In this document: one piece after another, positions 56,007 to 64,000 of the stretch
Layout of the letters: each line of letters starts with the position of its first letter
Position numbering within the stretch: position 1 is the stretch's first letter
Made by a program: the position numbers and the translations under genes
Notes under the pieces: model-generated
What the model was told of the DNA's origin: nothing
The model's input: only the letters and a program-made list of their open reading frames with translations
The model's database searches: none
Assembly (NCBI GenBank): GCA_019359075.1
Contig: JAHHIB010000025.1
Span: 1 to 64,000, forward strand
Reading direction: 5' to 3'
Origin: Kalymmatonema hyalinum WJT4-NPBG1
GTDB taxonomy: Bacteria > Cyanobacteriota > Cyanobacteriia > Cyanobacteriales > Nostocaceae
Length of the DNA stretch: 64,000 bases

Positions 56007-56658
56007 AGTTTGTCTTGGTAACAAATTCTTCAAATTTTGTGGCACTTCATGTGCGTCTAAAGCGTCTTACCGATAGCCTGTGGCACGCCTCTGCGCGTCT
56101 ACATTAATAAGTAATGTTACAGCGTAACAGGGGTAGTTGGCACACAGAAGCTAGCACCCATTTTTTTCTTGCCCCCAAGACCATTTTCCAGCTTATTGGT
56201 TTGGTGCTTGTGTCGTAAACATATTGTGGGATATTGGGGACGACACGGGACGCCCGCCCCTACATCCCACAAAAAAAAGTGCAAAAAACACCTAATATAC
56301 TGTAAAAGAAAAAACTTCCATCAAATTTTTTACAGCTTCATTAGAAAAAAATATAAGTATAAATTTTATTTGAAATACTGACATTTTCTACGGAAATACA
56401 CAAACTCAGGGCGAAAAGTTGAACAGGTATTAACAAATTTTGGTTTAAGCGTTTATATCAGCTTTGTTGAACAAGACAAAGCGGTGAAAATACTTAGACA
56501 TAAAGTATTAGCTTTGTGTTGCCAACCAAAACTCTGATGGCTAGTGGGTACTGTAGAGAAATTAACAAATACCTATAACTCTCCGCATCCTTTGGTTCCC
56601 TATAAACGAACGGTGAGTAATCAGATGTAAAACGTAATATTGTTTTGTAGAGTACCAG
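56007..56658. other. intergenic region
   Basis: AT-rich, with a palindromic GGGACG/CGCCC word at about 56237-56265 and a small hairpin AATACTT/AAGTATT at about 56488-56507. It should contain the promoter of the large surface protein gene. Nothing else is recognised. Confidence 0.5.
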
Positions 56659-59600
56659 ATGAAGATTACAGGCATTCTTTTCGTTGATCCATCTGTAAGC
56701 CACTACGAATTTTTACTGGAAAATGTTGTAGCAGGCATCAAGGCTATTGTTCTTGACTCTGAGCGAGATGGGGTAGCACAAATTACCGAGGCACTGTCCC
56801 TGTACCGTGGAGTGGAAAATGTCCACATTGTTTCTCACGGCTCTTCGGGAACCCTAACCCTTGGCAATAGCGAACTCAGTCTCAGCACCCTAGAACTTTA
56901 CGCCGACCAACTAAAGAATTGGTTCTCGCCATATTCCCACCTTCCGGTCTCTCCAGTTCCCTCGCTTCTTTTGTACGGTTGCCATGTGGCTGCAGGTGAT
57001 GCCGGGGTAGAATTCATCACCAAGCTACACCAACTAACGCAAGCAAATGTTGCCGCCTCCGCCAACCTCACTGGCAACGCTTTTCTGGGGGGTGATTGGA
57101 ACCTGGAAGTCAACATTGGCAACATTTCAAATCAACCACTGGCATTCAGCGCCGAAGTTCTCACAACGTATCCATCTGTACTCAATGCTCCTATCCTCAA
57201 TGATGCTGATGCTAACCCGATCCTGGATCCCATTAACGAAGATGCAGTCGCACCCATAGGGGCAGTTGGTACGCGAATTTTCTCCTTAGTCCGGCTTGGT
57301 GATAACGTCACTGACCAGGACCCCGACGCACTCACAGGTATTGCCATTACAAATGCTGACACTACCAACGGTAATTGGTTGTACACCACCAACAACGGCA
57401 GCAACTGGGCAGCCTTGGGGGCTACATCCGACAACAACGCTCGTCTATTGGCTGCTGATGCAATTACCCGCCTTTACTATCAGCCCAACGCCAACTTTAA
57501 CGGCACCATCAGCAATGCTCTGACGTTCCGTGCGTGGGACCAAACCAGTGGTATCAACGGCGGTACTGCGGACACCACCGTTGGCGCTGGTGCAAGTGCC
57601 TTTAGCACTGGGATTAACAGTGCCACACTGACAATCAACCCCGTTAACGATGCTCCTATCCTCACTGACACCAACCTTATCCTAACTGCCATTGACGAAG
57701 ATGCTGGTGAACCCATAGGAACAGTTGGTACCCTCGTTTCCTCGTTAGTTAGCCTTGGTGTTAACCTCACCGATCCAGATAACGATCCACTTACAGGTAA
57801 TCCACCACTTACAGGTATTGCGATCACAAATGCTGACACTACCAACGGCAATTGGTTGTACAGTACCGACGATGGCGGCAGCTGGGCAGCTTTAGACTTG
57901 GTATCCAATAGCAACGCTCGCCTATTGGCAGCTGATGGAACCACCCGCATTTACTTCCAGCCCAAAGCCAACTTCAATGGCTCCATCAACAATGCTCTCA
58001 CCTTCCGTGCATGGGACCAAACCAGTGGTACCAACGGCGGCTTTGCGAACACCACGATTAGTGGCGGCACTACTGCCTTTAGCACTACGACTGACACTCT
58101 GGCAATTACCATCAATCCCGTCAATGATGCTCCTACCCTCACTGAAGCGAATATCACCCTAACTGCCATTAATGAAAATGTAGTAGCACCCATAGGGGCA
58201 GTTGGTACCCTCGTTTCCTCCTTAGCGCGCCTTAATGATAACGTCATCGACCCCGACAGCAATGCAGTCACAGGTATTGCCATCACAAATGCTGACACTA
58301 CCAACGGCAATTGGTTCTACAGCACCAACAATGGCAGCAGCTGGATCCCTGTGGGAATTCTATCCGACACCAACGCTCGCCTATTGGGGGCTAATCCCAA
58401 CACCCGCATTTACTTCCAGCCCAACGCCAACTTCAATGGCACCGTTGGCAATACTCTCACGTTCCGTGCGTGGGACCAAACCAGTGGTACCAACGGCAGC
58501 ACTGCGGACACCACCATCAACGGTGTCGCTACTGCGTTTAGTATTGCGACTAACACTGCCACAATTACCATCAACGCCGTCAATGATGCTCCTATCCTCA
58601 GTGATACCAACATCTTCCTGAATATAGTTGAAGATCCAGCCGTACCCACAGGAGCAGTTGGTACCCTCGTTTCCTCCTTAGTCAGCCTTGGTGGTAACGT
58701 CACCGACCCAGACAACAATGCACTGACAGATAATGGACTTACAGGTAATGCACTGACAGGTATTGCGATCACAAATGCCAACATTACTAACGGCAGTTGG
58801 TTCTACAGTACCGATGATGGTAGTAGCTGGGCAGCTTTGGGGTCTGTATCCGACGCTAACGCCCGTGTGCTAGCGGCTGATGGAACCACCCGCGTTTACT
58901 TCCAGCCCAACGCCAACTTCAATGGCTCCATCGGCAATGCTTTGACCTTCCGTGCATGGGACCAAACCAGTGGTACCAACGGCGGCAGTGCGAACACCAC
59001 CATTAGCGGTGGTGCAACTGCTTTTAGCATTGCGACTGACACTGTCGCCATAACCATTGATGCCGTCAATGATGCTCCTACTCTCCGTGACACCAACGTC
59101 ACTCTAACTGCTATTAACCAAAATGTAGGTGCACCGATAGGAGCAGTTGGTACTCTCGTTTCCTCGTTGGTGAGTTTGGCTCCTAGTGGTAACGTCACCG
59201 ACCCAGACACGAATCCACTAACAGGTGTTGCGATCGCAAACGCTGACACTACCAACGGCAGCTTCTTCTACAGCACCGACAACGGCAGTAATTGGGTACC
59301 TTTAGGATTTGTATCCGATACCAACGCCCGCTTACTCGCAGCTGATGCCAACACCCGCATTTACTTTCAGCCTAACGCCAACTTCAACGGCATCATCAGC
59401 AATGCTTTAACTTTCGGTGCATGGGACCAAACCAGTGGTACCAACGGCAGCACTGCGGACACCACCCTTAGCGGTGGCGCAACTGCCTTTAGCCTTGCGA
59501 CTGATACTGCCGCAATTACCGTTGGTGCTGTCACCAATCCTGTTGTCCCCAATCCTGGCACCAATCCTGTTCTCACTCCTGGCACCCAAGTTGCTTCTAG

Positions 59601-60618
59601 CCTGAAACTCCTGCCTAACAATACTTTCCAGTTAGAAGGCAACACACCAAAACTTGAAGCCACTCTCACCGGAGCCAATTCTAATCAGGTGAATGAACTG
59701 GGAGTGTTTGTTGTTGACGATGACCAAGGAACAATTAATGGCATTGCTCCTGGTGCAGAAAATTATGCCCAAGTTGCGCTTTCAAGAGCCAAGGCTATTT
59801 TCTCGGTTATTGCCGATACTCCCAATGGGTTTAATACTGACTTAACACGTCTACTTGAATTTAATTCAGGGGAACGCCTGCGATTCTTCTTGGTCAACAA
59901 CAGTAGTATCGATGCTGTACAAGCTGGTTCAACTTCTCTGACAGATGTACTCTTTTCCAACCCCTCAACCCAAAAAGTCACAGACTTGGGTAATGGCGAG
60001 TTTACATTGGCTTTGAACGATGCATCAAATAACAATACTTCCGACTTCCAGGATCTGGTGGTAAAGATTAAGGCTACAAATCAGCCGTTACCTCTAGGTG
60101 CTGGTCTTCAGGGAAATCCTTTTGGAGAACTGATTGATTTGCGTGATGTGTCAACTCCGGTCAAAGCAGAGTTTGTCTTAAATAGAGAAGCAACCAATGA
60201 CAATTTCGTCGGCTTCTATCAAGTCGCTGATACCAATGGTGGTATTGATATCGATGGCAACGGGACGGTAGACTTGCGTCCTGGTGATGCAGGTTATGCT
60301 CAAGCTGCAGTGCAAAGACGTGTTGCAGGAATTGACTTGACAGTGGGCAACCAAAGTACTGCTACATTGACAAGTAATCTTAGCCCCGGTTCAGTCTTGG
60401 CACCATTCATTATTGCTAATGGCAGACCCGAAGCAATTTTAGATGCGAATTCAAATAACGACCCCGCAGTGTATTTCTCCTTTTTAGGAGCTAACTCAGA
60501 TAAGGTTGACCATATTCGTTTGTTGGGCAATAACACCTTTGGGTTTGAGGATTTAGCAAATGGCGGTGACAAAGATTACAACGATATGATTGTCAGAGTC
60601 AATTTGAGTAATGCTTAA
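56659..60618 (+). CDS. large DUF4347/DUF4114 surface protein with five internal repeats
   Basis: 1319 aa. Residues about 4-165 form a DUF4347 domain with the caspase-like His (VSHGSSG, H60) and Cys (YGCHVAAG, C108). Five repeats of about 150 aa follow (starting near residues 175, 330, 489, 642 and 804), each with APxL..., VGTLVSSLV-like, ITNADTTNG, YYQPNANFNG/YFQPNANFNG and FRAWDQTSG, with high DNA identity between copies. The C-terminus has a DUF4114 region ending NTFGFEDLANGGDKDYNDMI. There is no ordinary signal peptide, so a type I route is likely. Probable extracellular or matrix protein, with possible self-cleavage by DUF4347 (inference). Confidence 0.85.
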   Translation: MKITGILFVDPSVSHYEFLLENVVAGIKAIVLDSERDGVAQITEALSLYRGVENVHIVSHGSSGTLTLGNSELSLSTLELYADQLKNWFSPYSHLPVSPVPSLLLYGCHVAAGDAGVEFITKLHQLTQANVAASANLTGNAFLGGDWNLEVNIGNISNQPLAFSAEVLTTYPSVLNAPILNDADANPILDPINEDAVAPIGAVGTRIFSLVRLGDNVTDQDPDALTGIAITNADTTNGNWLYTTNNGSNWAALGATSDNNARLLAADAITRLYYQPNANFNGTISNALTFRAWDQTSGINGGTADTTVGAGASAFSTGINSATLTINPVNDAPILTDTNLILTAIDEDAGEPIGTVGTLVSSLVSLGVNLTDPDNDPLTGNPPLTGIAITNADTTNGNWLYSTDDGGSWAALDLVSNSNARLLAADGTTRIYFQPKANFNGSINNALTFRAWDQTSGTNGGFANTTISGGTTAFSTTTDTLAITINPVNDAPTLTEANITLTAINENVVAPIGAVGTLVSSLARLNDNVIDPDSNAVTGIAITNADTTNGNWFYSTNNGSSWIPVGILSDTNARLLGANPNTRIYFQPNANFNGTVGNTLTFRAWDQTSGTNGSTADTTINGVATAFSIATNTATITINAVNDAPILSDTNIFLNIVEDPAVPTGAVGTLVSSLVSLGGNVTDPDNNALTDNGLTGNALTGIAITNANITNGSWFYSTDDGSSWAALGSVSDANARVLAADGTTRVYFQPNANFNGSIGNALTFRAWDQTSGTNGGSANTTISGGATAFSIATDTVAITIDAVNDAPTLRDTNVTLTAINQNVGAPIGAVGTLVSSLVSLAPSGNVTDPDTNPLTGVAIANADTTNGSFFYSTDNGSNWVPLGFVSDTNARLLAADANTRIYFQPNANFNGIISNALTFGAWDQTSGTNGSTADTTLSGGATAFSLATDTAAITVGAVTNPVVPNPGTNPVLTPGTQVASSLKLLPNNTFQLEGNTPKLEATLTGANSNQVNELGVFVVDDDQGTINGIAPGAENYAQVALSRAKAIFSVIADTPNGFNTDLTRLLEFNSGERLRFFLVNNSSIDAVQAGSTSLTDVLFSNPSTQKVTDLGNGEFTLALNDASNNNTSDFQDLVVKIKATNQPLPLGAGLQGNPFGELIDLRDVSTPVKAEFVLNREATNDNFVGFYQVADTNGGIDIDGNGTVDLRPGDAGYAQAAVQRRVAGIDLTVGNQSTATLTSNLSPGSVLAPFIIANGRPEAILDANSNNDPAVYFSFLGANSDKVDHIRLLGNNTFGFEDLANGGDKDYNDMIVRVNLSNA

Positions 60619-61327
60619 CCCACTCAAAAAACCAGTTTTTTAAACTAGTTAACAGTGCGAGACTCAGAAGCCCTACAGTCGTTAAAAAGTCAACTTAGTA
60701 ACCAGTATTCAAAACACACAAGGAGGCGATCGCCTCCTTGTGTTCTTGTCTTCTTGTTGCGATTGCCCCTTGGGCACTGCGCTCCGCGCAATCGCTGTTT
60801 CACGACTAGCACGTGCAAAGGAAGCAGGAAGTCTTAGGGGAAACCTTGAGAACCCCTACCAACAACTGTTAGGCAGAGTGGGGAATGTCAATTCACATTG
60901 AACTCTCCCTGCAATGAATGCGCAAGGATTCTAGACTGTTGTTGCTACGTGGTCTGTTCGCGTAGCGTGCCGCAGGCATAGACGCACTCCGCAACGTTGT
61001 CTCATGTTTTTTGTAAAACACATCGGCTGGTTCAAACAGCCCTACCCGCCTCGACCCTTCGACAAGCTCTTTCTCTGTGCGGCACTTTCCTTCCTTCCAA
61101 CCGTTCGGCTGAGCGCTCACGGCGAAGCCTTGAAGATTTTACGTACTGAAGGCTCTTAAAAAGGACTTCTCAGTACAACCCCATATCTTTAGTTGTGAGG
61201 GTAGGACTACCAACACGTTTTGTTTTTGGAGTTTTTCATCCTTGTGTTACCATGACATCAATATAACATATTTATGATGCCATAAGTAGATTTAGTGCAA
61301 GATTTTCGCTCATAAGAGTATGAAGAC
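60619..61327. other. intergenic region with repeat clusters
   Basis: Repeat words at about 60725-60800 (including GGCGATCGCC) and 60950-61000 (CGCGTAGCGTGCCGCAGGC). The rest shows no coding frame with support. Confidence 0.5.
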
Positions 61328-61420
61328 TTGGTAAAACTAAGCAAACAAAAAGAGAGGTCGATGAACGAGTTAATTAGAGAGGCAGTTAGACAATACGTTG
61401 AAAGAGAAACAACAGGTTAA
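61328..61420 (+). pseudogene. ribbon-helix-helix antitoxin remnant
   Basis: Short frame EDLVKLSKQKERSMNELIRE, then AVRQYVERETTG and stop, matches the second half of ribbon-helix-helix (CopG-like) antitoxins. The N-terminal beta strand is missing and upstream frames are broken. An ATG at 61361 after AGAGAGG could still allow a 19-aa peptide. A hairpin (ACAACAGGTT/AACCTGTTGT, 61409-61430) overlaps the stop. No toxin gene follows. Confidence 0.5.
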
Positions 61421-61560
61421 AACCTGTTGTGTTGGATTTCATCCCCTGGTTAAAAACATAGATGTAGTTTTCCTGCGTGCGTCAAACTACATCTTCAGGG
61501 GTTCTGATCTTCCCAGTATGTTTTGATAGAAATGGAACACATTTAGCCTAAATACAATTC

Positions 61561-61890
61561 ATGCAATCTCCGTCCATAGCCAGTCCCGAGCTAATTTTTA
61601 TCGGTTTTCACGCTCTTAGCGATCCACTGAGGATTAGCGTTATCGAACTCCTGCGAAACCAAGAGCTTTGTGTGTGTGACTTATGCAGCTCTTTAGGGGT
61701 TAGCCAGTCAAAGCTGTCTTTTCACCTGAAAACTCTCCGGGAAGCTGGTTTAGTTCGCTCCCGTCAGGAAGGACGTTGGATTTACTACAGCCTCAACATC
61801 CCTCAATTTGCCGTCCTAGAGCAGTACCTCTCAGAGTACCGCCGCTTGAGCCAAATTTTGCCTGCTCGTTTGTGTAAAGAGCCATCATAA
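61561..61890 (+). CDS. arsR: ArsR family metalloregulator
   Basis: 109-aa winged-helix repressor. The arsenite-sensing motif ELCVCDLC (C37, C39, C42) sits at the start of the recognition region, and SQSKLSFHLKTLREAGLV is the DNA-binding helix-turn-helix. It represses arsenic-resistance genes until arsenite binds. Directly upstream of an ACR3 pump and ArsH on the same strand, so its targets are clear. Confidence 0.93.
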   Translation: MQSPSIASPELIFIGFHALSDPLRISVIELLRNQELCVCDLCSSLGVSQSKLSFHLKTLREAGLVRSRQEGRWIYYSLNIPQFAVLEQYLSEYRRLSQILPARLCKEPS

Positions 61891-62236
61891 TATATCAATT
61901 TTTTTGATGATCTTGTGTTACATTCTCTTCTTTTCCTTGACATATCAATTTTTTTTGAAATAATAGAGATACACCCTAAATTGATATGTCAAGGGAGTGG
62001 GGTCAATGAACGCAAGGCTACTTAGGTTGGCGCTGTCTGAATCCCCCGGATTTATCCGTGGGGTATTCATTTTGAATAGATAATTTTGGCTTTTGAATTG
62101 TCATGACCGCCCTTACTTAGGGTGCTGTTATTCATAAATAGAAATCAGCTTTGATATTGCGAGTGTTTACTAAACAGTCTTATAGAAGATTGCGAATTCG
62201 TCATGAAAAGAAATCGTATCAGCCAAGGGAATTTTG
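61891..62236. other. regulatory gap between arsR and the ACR3 gene
   Basis: Holds the ars inverted repeat (61936-61993) and, at 62019-62083, a stretch that may be the end of an old tnpB (translates as ALSESPGFIRGVF; CCCCCGGATTTATCCGTGGGG folds as a hairpin). The tnpB reading is weak. Confidence 0.5.
61936..61993 (+). promoter_or_regulatory. ars operator: inverted repeat ahead of the ACR3 gene
   Basis: CTTGACATATCAATTT (61936-61951) and AAATTGATATGTCAAG (61978-61993) are exact inverse complements, 26 bp apart. A related ATCAATTTTTTTGAT dyad lies at about 61894-61908. ATCAA/TTGAT half sites are like ArsR/SmtB operators, so ArsR binding here is a reasonable inference. The arms could also form a hairpin. 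Confidence 0.65.
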
Positions 62237-63391
62237 ATGAGTACAAATAATTCGCAAGCGAGAAAAGCCTCGCTGAAAGCAGGGAGCAATTTAAGTTTTT
62301 TTGAAAAGTATCTCACTGTTTGGGTTTTCTTGTGTATCTTTGCAGGAATTTTACTAGGAAGATTGCTCCCAGGAATTGCAGTGGCGCTGGATGCAATGAG
62401 TGTGTATCAAGTGTCAATTCCAATTGCGATTTGTTTGTTTTTCATGATGTACCCCATCATGGTAAAAATTGACTTCACGCAAGCTGCAAATGCGATTCGT
62501 GCCCCGAAACCCGTTATTCTTACCTTGGTGGTGAATTGGTTAATTAAACCATTTACGATGGTGGCGATCGCACAGTTTTTCTTGGGATGGTTATTTCGCC
62601 CTTTGATTACTGGAACCGACCTGATTCGCGGTAGTGAAGTAGCACTAGCAAATTCCTACATTGCCGGCACCATTTTACTGGGAATTGCTCCTTGTACGGC
62701 AATGGTGTTGATGTGGGGGTATTTATCTTATGGCAACCAAGGACATACCTTGGTGATGGTGGCGGTGAATTCTTTGGCGATGCTATTTTTGTATGCACCG
62801 TTGGGTAGATGGTTATTGGCAGCAAATGATTTAATGGTGCCTTGGGAAACAATCGTTTTTTCGGTACTGATTTATGTCGGATTGCCGTTAATCGCAGGAA
62901 TGTACAGCCGTTATTGGATTTTTAAACACAAGGGAAGAGAATGGTTTGAACGGCGATTTTTGAAGTATCTCACTCCAGTTTCTATCACAGCTTTGCTCAT
63001 TACTTTAGTGTTACTGTTTGCTTTCAAAGGTGAGTTAATTGTTAATAACCCGTTGCACATCTTGTTAATTGCAGTACCTCTGTTCATCCAAACGAATTTC
63101 ATTTTCTTTATTTCATATGTAGCAGCTTTAAAGCTCAACATATCTTATGAAGATGCAGCACCAGCAGCATTAATTGGGGCTAGCAATCATTTTGAAGTTG
63201 CCATTGCGACTGCTGTGATGCTGTTTGGCTTAAATTCTGGCGCAGCACTAGCCACAGTGGTTGGCGTTTTAATCGAAGTCCCAGTGATGTTGATGTTGGT
63301 TGAGTTTTGTAAGCGTACAGCGGCTTGGTTTCCACGGGAACCAGAAAAGGCAACGTTGCGCGATCCGCGTTGTATTAGTGCTTTTAAGTAA
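62237..63391 (+). CDS. acr3: ACR3 family arsenite efflux transporter
   Basis: 384-385 aa; ATG at 62237 with AAGGGA upstream (a TTG one codon earlier is in frame). About ten membrane segments. Family marks include [19 protein letters not shown] near the start, [29 protein letters not shown] with the functionally important Cys, and [19 protein letters not shown]. It exports arsenite through the cytoplasmic membrane. Middle gene of arsR-acr3-arsH. Confidence 0.94.
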   Translation: MSTNNSQARKASLKAGSNLSFFEKYLTVWVFLCIFAGILLGRLLPGIAVALDAMSVYQVSIPIAICLFFMMYPIMVKIDFTQAANAIRAPKPVILTLVVNWLIKPFTMVAIAQFFLGWLFRPLITGTDLIRGSEVALANSYIAGTILLGIAPCTAMVLMWGYLSYGNQGHTLVMVAVNSLAMLFLYAPLGRWLLAANDLMVPWETIVFSVLIYVGLPLIAGMYSRYWIFKHKGREWFERRFLKYLTPVSITALLITLVLLFAFKGELIVNNPLHILLIAVPLFIQTNFIFFISYVAALKLNISYEDAAPAALIGASNHFEVAIATAVMLFGLNSGAALATVVGVLIEVPVMLMLVEFCKRTAAWFPREPEKATLRDPRCISAFK

Positions 63392-63403
63392 TTGCTGATT
63401 TCC

Positions 63404-64000
63404 ATGACAAATTTTTCTCATCCACCCAGAATATTGTTTTTGTATGGCTCTTTGCGAGAGCGTTCTTATAGCCGCCTCTTAGCAGAAGAAGCCGCTCGAA
63501 TTATCGAGGAATTTGGTGCAGAAGTCCGCTTTTTTGACCCACGCGAATTACCGATTCACGGAAGCGTACCGGATACACATCCCAAGGTGCAGGAATTACG
63601 GCAATTAAGCCTGTGGTCTGAGGGTCAAGTCTGGTCATCTCCTGAGATGCATGGTAATATCACTGGTATAATGAAAAACCAAATTGACTGGATTCCTTTA
63701 GAGGTAGGAGCAGTCAGACCCACTCAAGGCAGAACCTTAGCAGTGATGCAAGTTAGTGGGGGTTCTCAGTCTTTTAACGCCGTCAACACCATGCGGATTT
63801 TAGGGCGTTGGATGCGAATGTTTACGATTCCGAATCAGTCTTCAGTCGCGAAAGCTTACCAAGAGTTTAACGAAGACGGAACGATGAAGGATTCGCCTTA
63901 TCGAGATCGCGTGGTTGATGTCATGGAAGAACTGTATAAGTTCACCTTGTTGTTGCGTGACAAGGTTGATTACTTGAGCGATCGCCATAGCGAACGTAAA
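63404..64000 (+). CDS. arsH: ArsH, NADPH-dependent FMN reductase (partial, runs off the window)
   Basis: 199 codons are open to the last base with no stop. The protein starts [20 protein letters not shown] with the FMN loop [29 protein letters not shown] and [20 protein letters not shown] are ArsH signatures. ArsH oxidises trivalent organoarsenicals or handles redox stress. It starts 12 bp after the ACR3 stop, so cotranscription is expected. Usual length is about 230 aa, so only the tail is missing. Confidence 0.92.
   Translation, partial: MTNFSHPPRILFLYGSLRERSYSRLLAEEAARIIEEFGAEVRFFDPRELPIHGSVPDTHPKVQELRQLSLWSEGQVWSSPEMHGNITGIMKNQIDWIPLEVGAVRPTQGRTLAVMQVSGGSQSFNAVNTMRILGRWMRMFTIPNQSSVAKAYQEFNEDGTMKDSPYRDRVVDVMEELYKFTLLLRDKVDYLSDRHSERK

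Noticed and set aside
56169-56381. 70-codon plus-strand frame
   Set aside because: It runs through a palindromic repeat and poly-A stretches; the translation is Lys/Phe-rich noise.
57132-59678. Several long minus-strand frames over the large surface-protein gene
   Set aside because: They recur with the same spacing as the internal repeats and are shadows of the sense frame.
60893-61120. 75-codon minus-strand frame
   Set aside because: Covers a repeat cluster and has no coding character.
1-64000. tRNA genes
   Set aside because: No cloverleaf with a T-arm GGTTCGAATCC-like core was found by eye on either strand; a tRNA finder run would be decisive.

Overview
The window reads as a chromosomal segment of a filamentous, Nostocales-type cyanobacterium. 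HIP1 octamers (GCGATCGC) are scattered throughout, several small proteins are typical of cyanobacteria, and there are PEP-CTERM proteins, a DUF4347/DUF4114 surface protein, Uma2 endonuclease genes, STAND-type WD40 debris and abundant short palindromic repeats. No rRNA, tRNA, CRISPR array or prophage was seen.

Layout. 0-2.7 kb: methionine-salvage genes mtnD-mtnB and a glycosyltransferase-like gene, all on the minus strand. 3.7-6.9 kb: a 748-aa protein overlapping a LodB-like flavoprotein. 7-11.5 kb: a PEP-CTERM protein and pstC-pstA-pstB (phosphate uptake), with only a 3' remnant of pstS. 12.4-15.3 kb: two small hypothetical genes and ssuD-ssuE (alkanesulfonate desulfonation). 15.8-18.6 kb: a second two-gene locus, a cytoplasmic-looking protein and an exported protein with a CxxCH heme motif. 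Its leader resembles that of the 3.7 kb locus, so the two are probably co-regulated. 18.7-21 kb and 23.2-24.3 kb: graveyards of broken genes (CHAT/WD40 protein, VapC toxin beside an intact antitoxin, GNAT toxin, LLM monooxygenase, class II aldolase). 21.1-30.3 kb: aldo/keto reductase, Old Yellow Enzyme, dienelactone hydrolase, an overlapping hypothetical pair and a DacB-type carboxypeptidase.

30.3-38.4 kb: Uma2 remnants, FHA protein, NurA, HAD hydrolase, PEP-CTERM protein, and a Mn/Zn ABC transporter whose binding-protein gene is divergent from the ATPase/permease genes. 38.8-41 kb: GT4 glycosyltransferase, a zinc-ribbon gene and two stretches that fold well as RNA. 41.1-43.5 kb: a bestrophin gene split by a 1428-bp tnpB element; removing it restores the frame exactly. 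That TnpB has His in place of the first RuvC Asp. 43.8-50.8 kb: two P-loop GTPases, RbgA/YlqF-type GTPase, two VOC proteins, a methyltransferase and FdhD. 52-56 kb: hybrid histidine kinase and SulP transporter. 56.7-60.6 kb: a 1319-aa repeat protein. 61.5-64 kb: arsenic resistance (ArsR, ACR3 pump, ArsH cut by the window edge), with a strong inverted repeat ahead of the pump gene.

The most interesting signals are the shared leader linking the two orphan redox loci, the D188H TnpB and its readable insertion site, and the structured intergenic RNAs around 40 kb. All functions are inferred from sequence patterns alone; no database search was possible.
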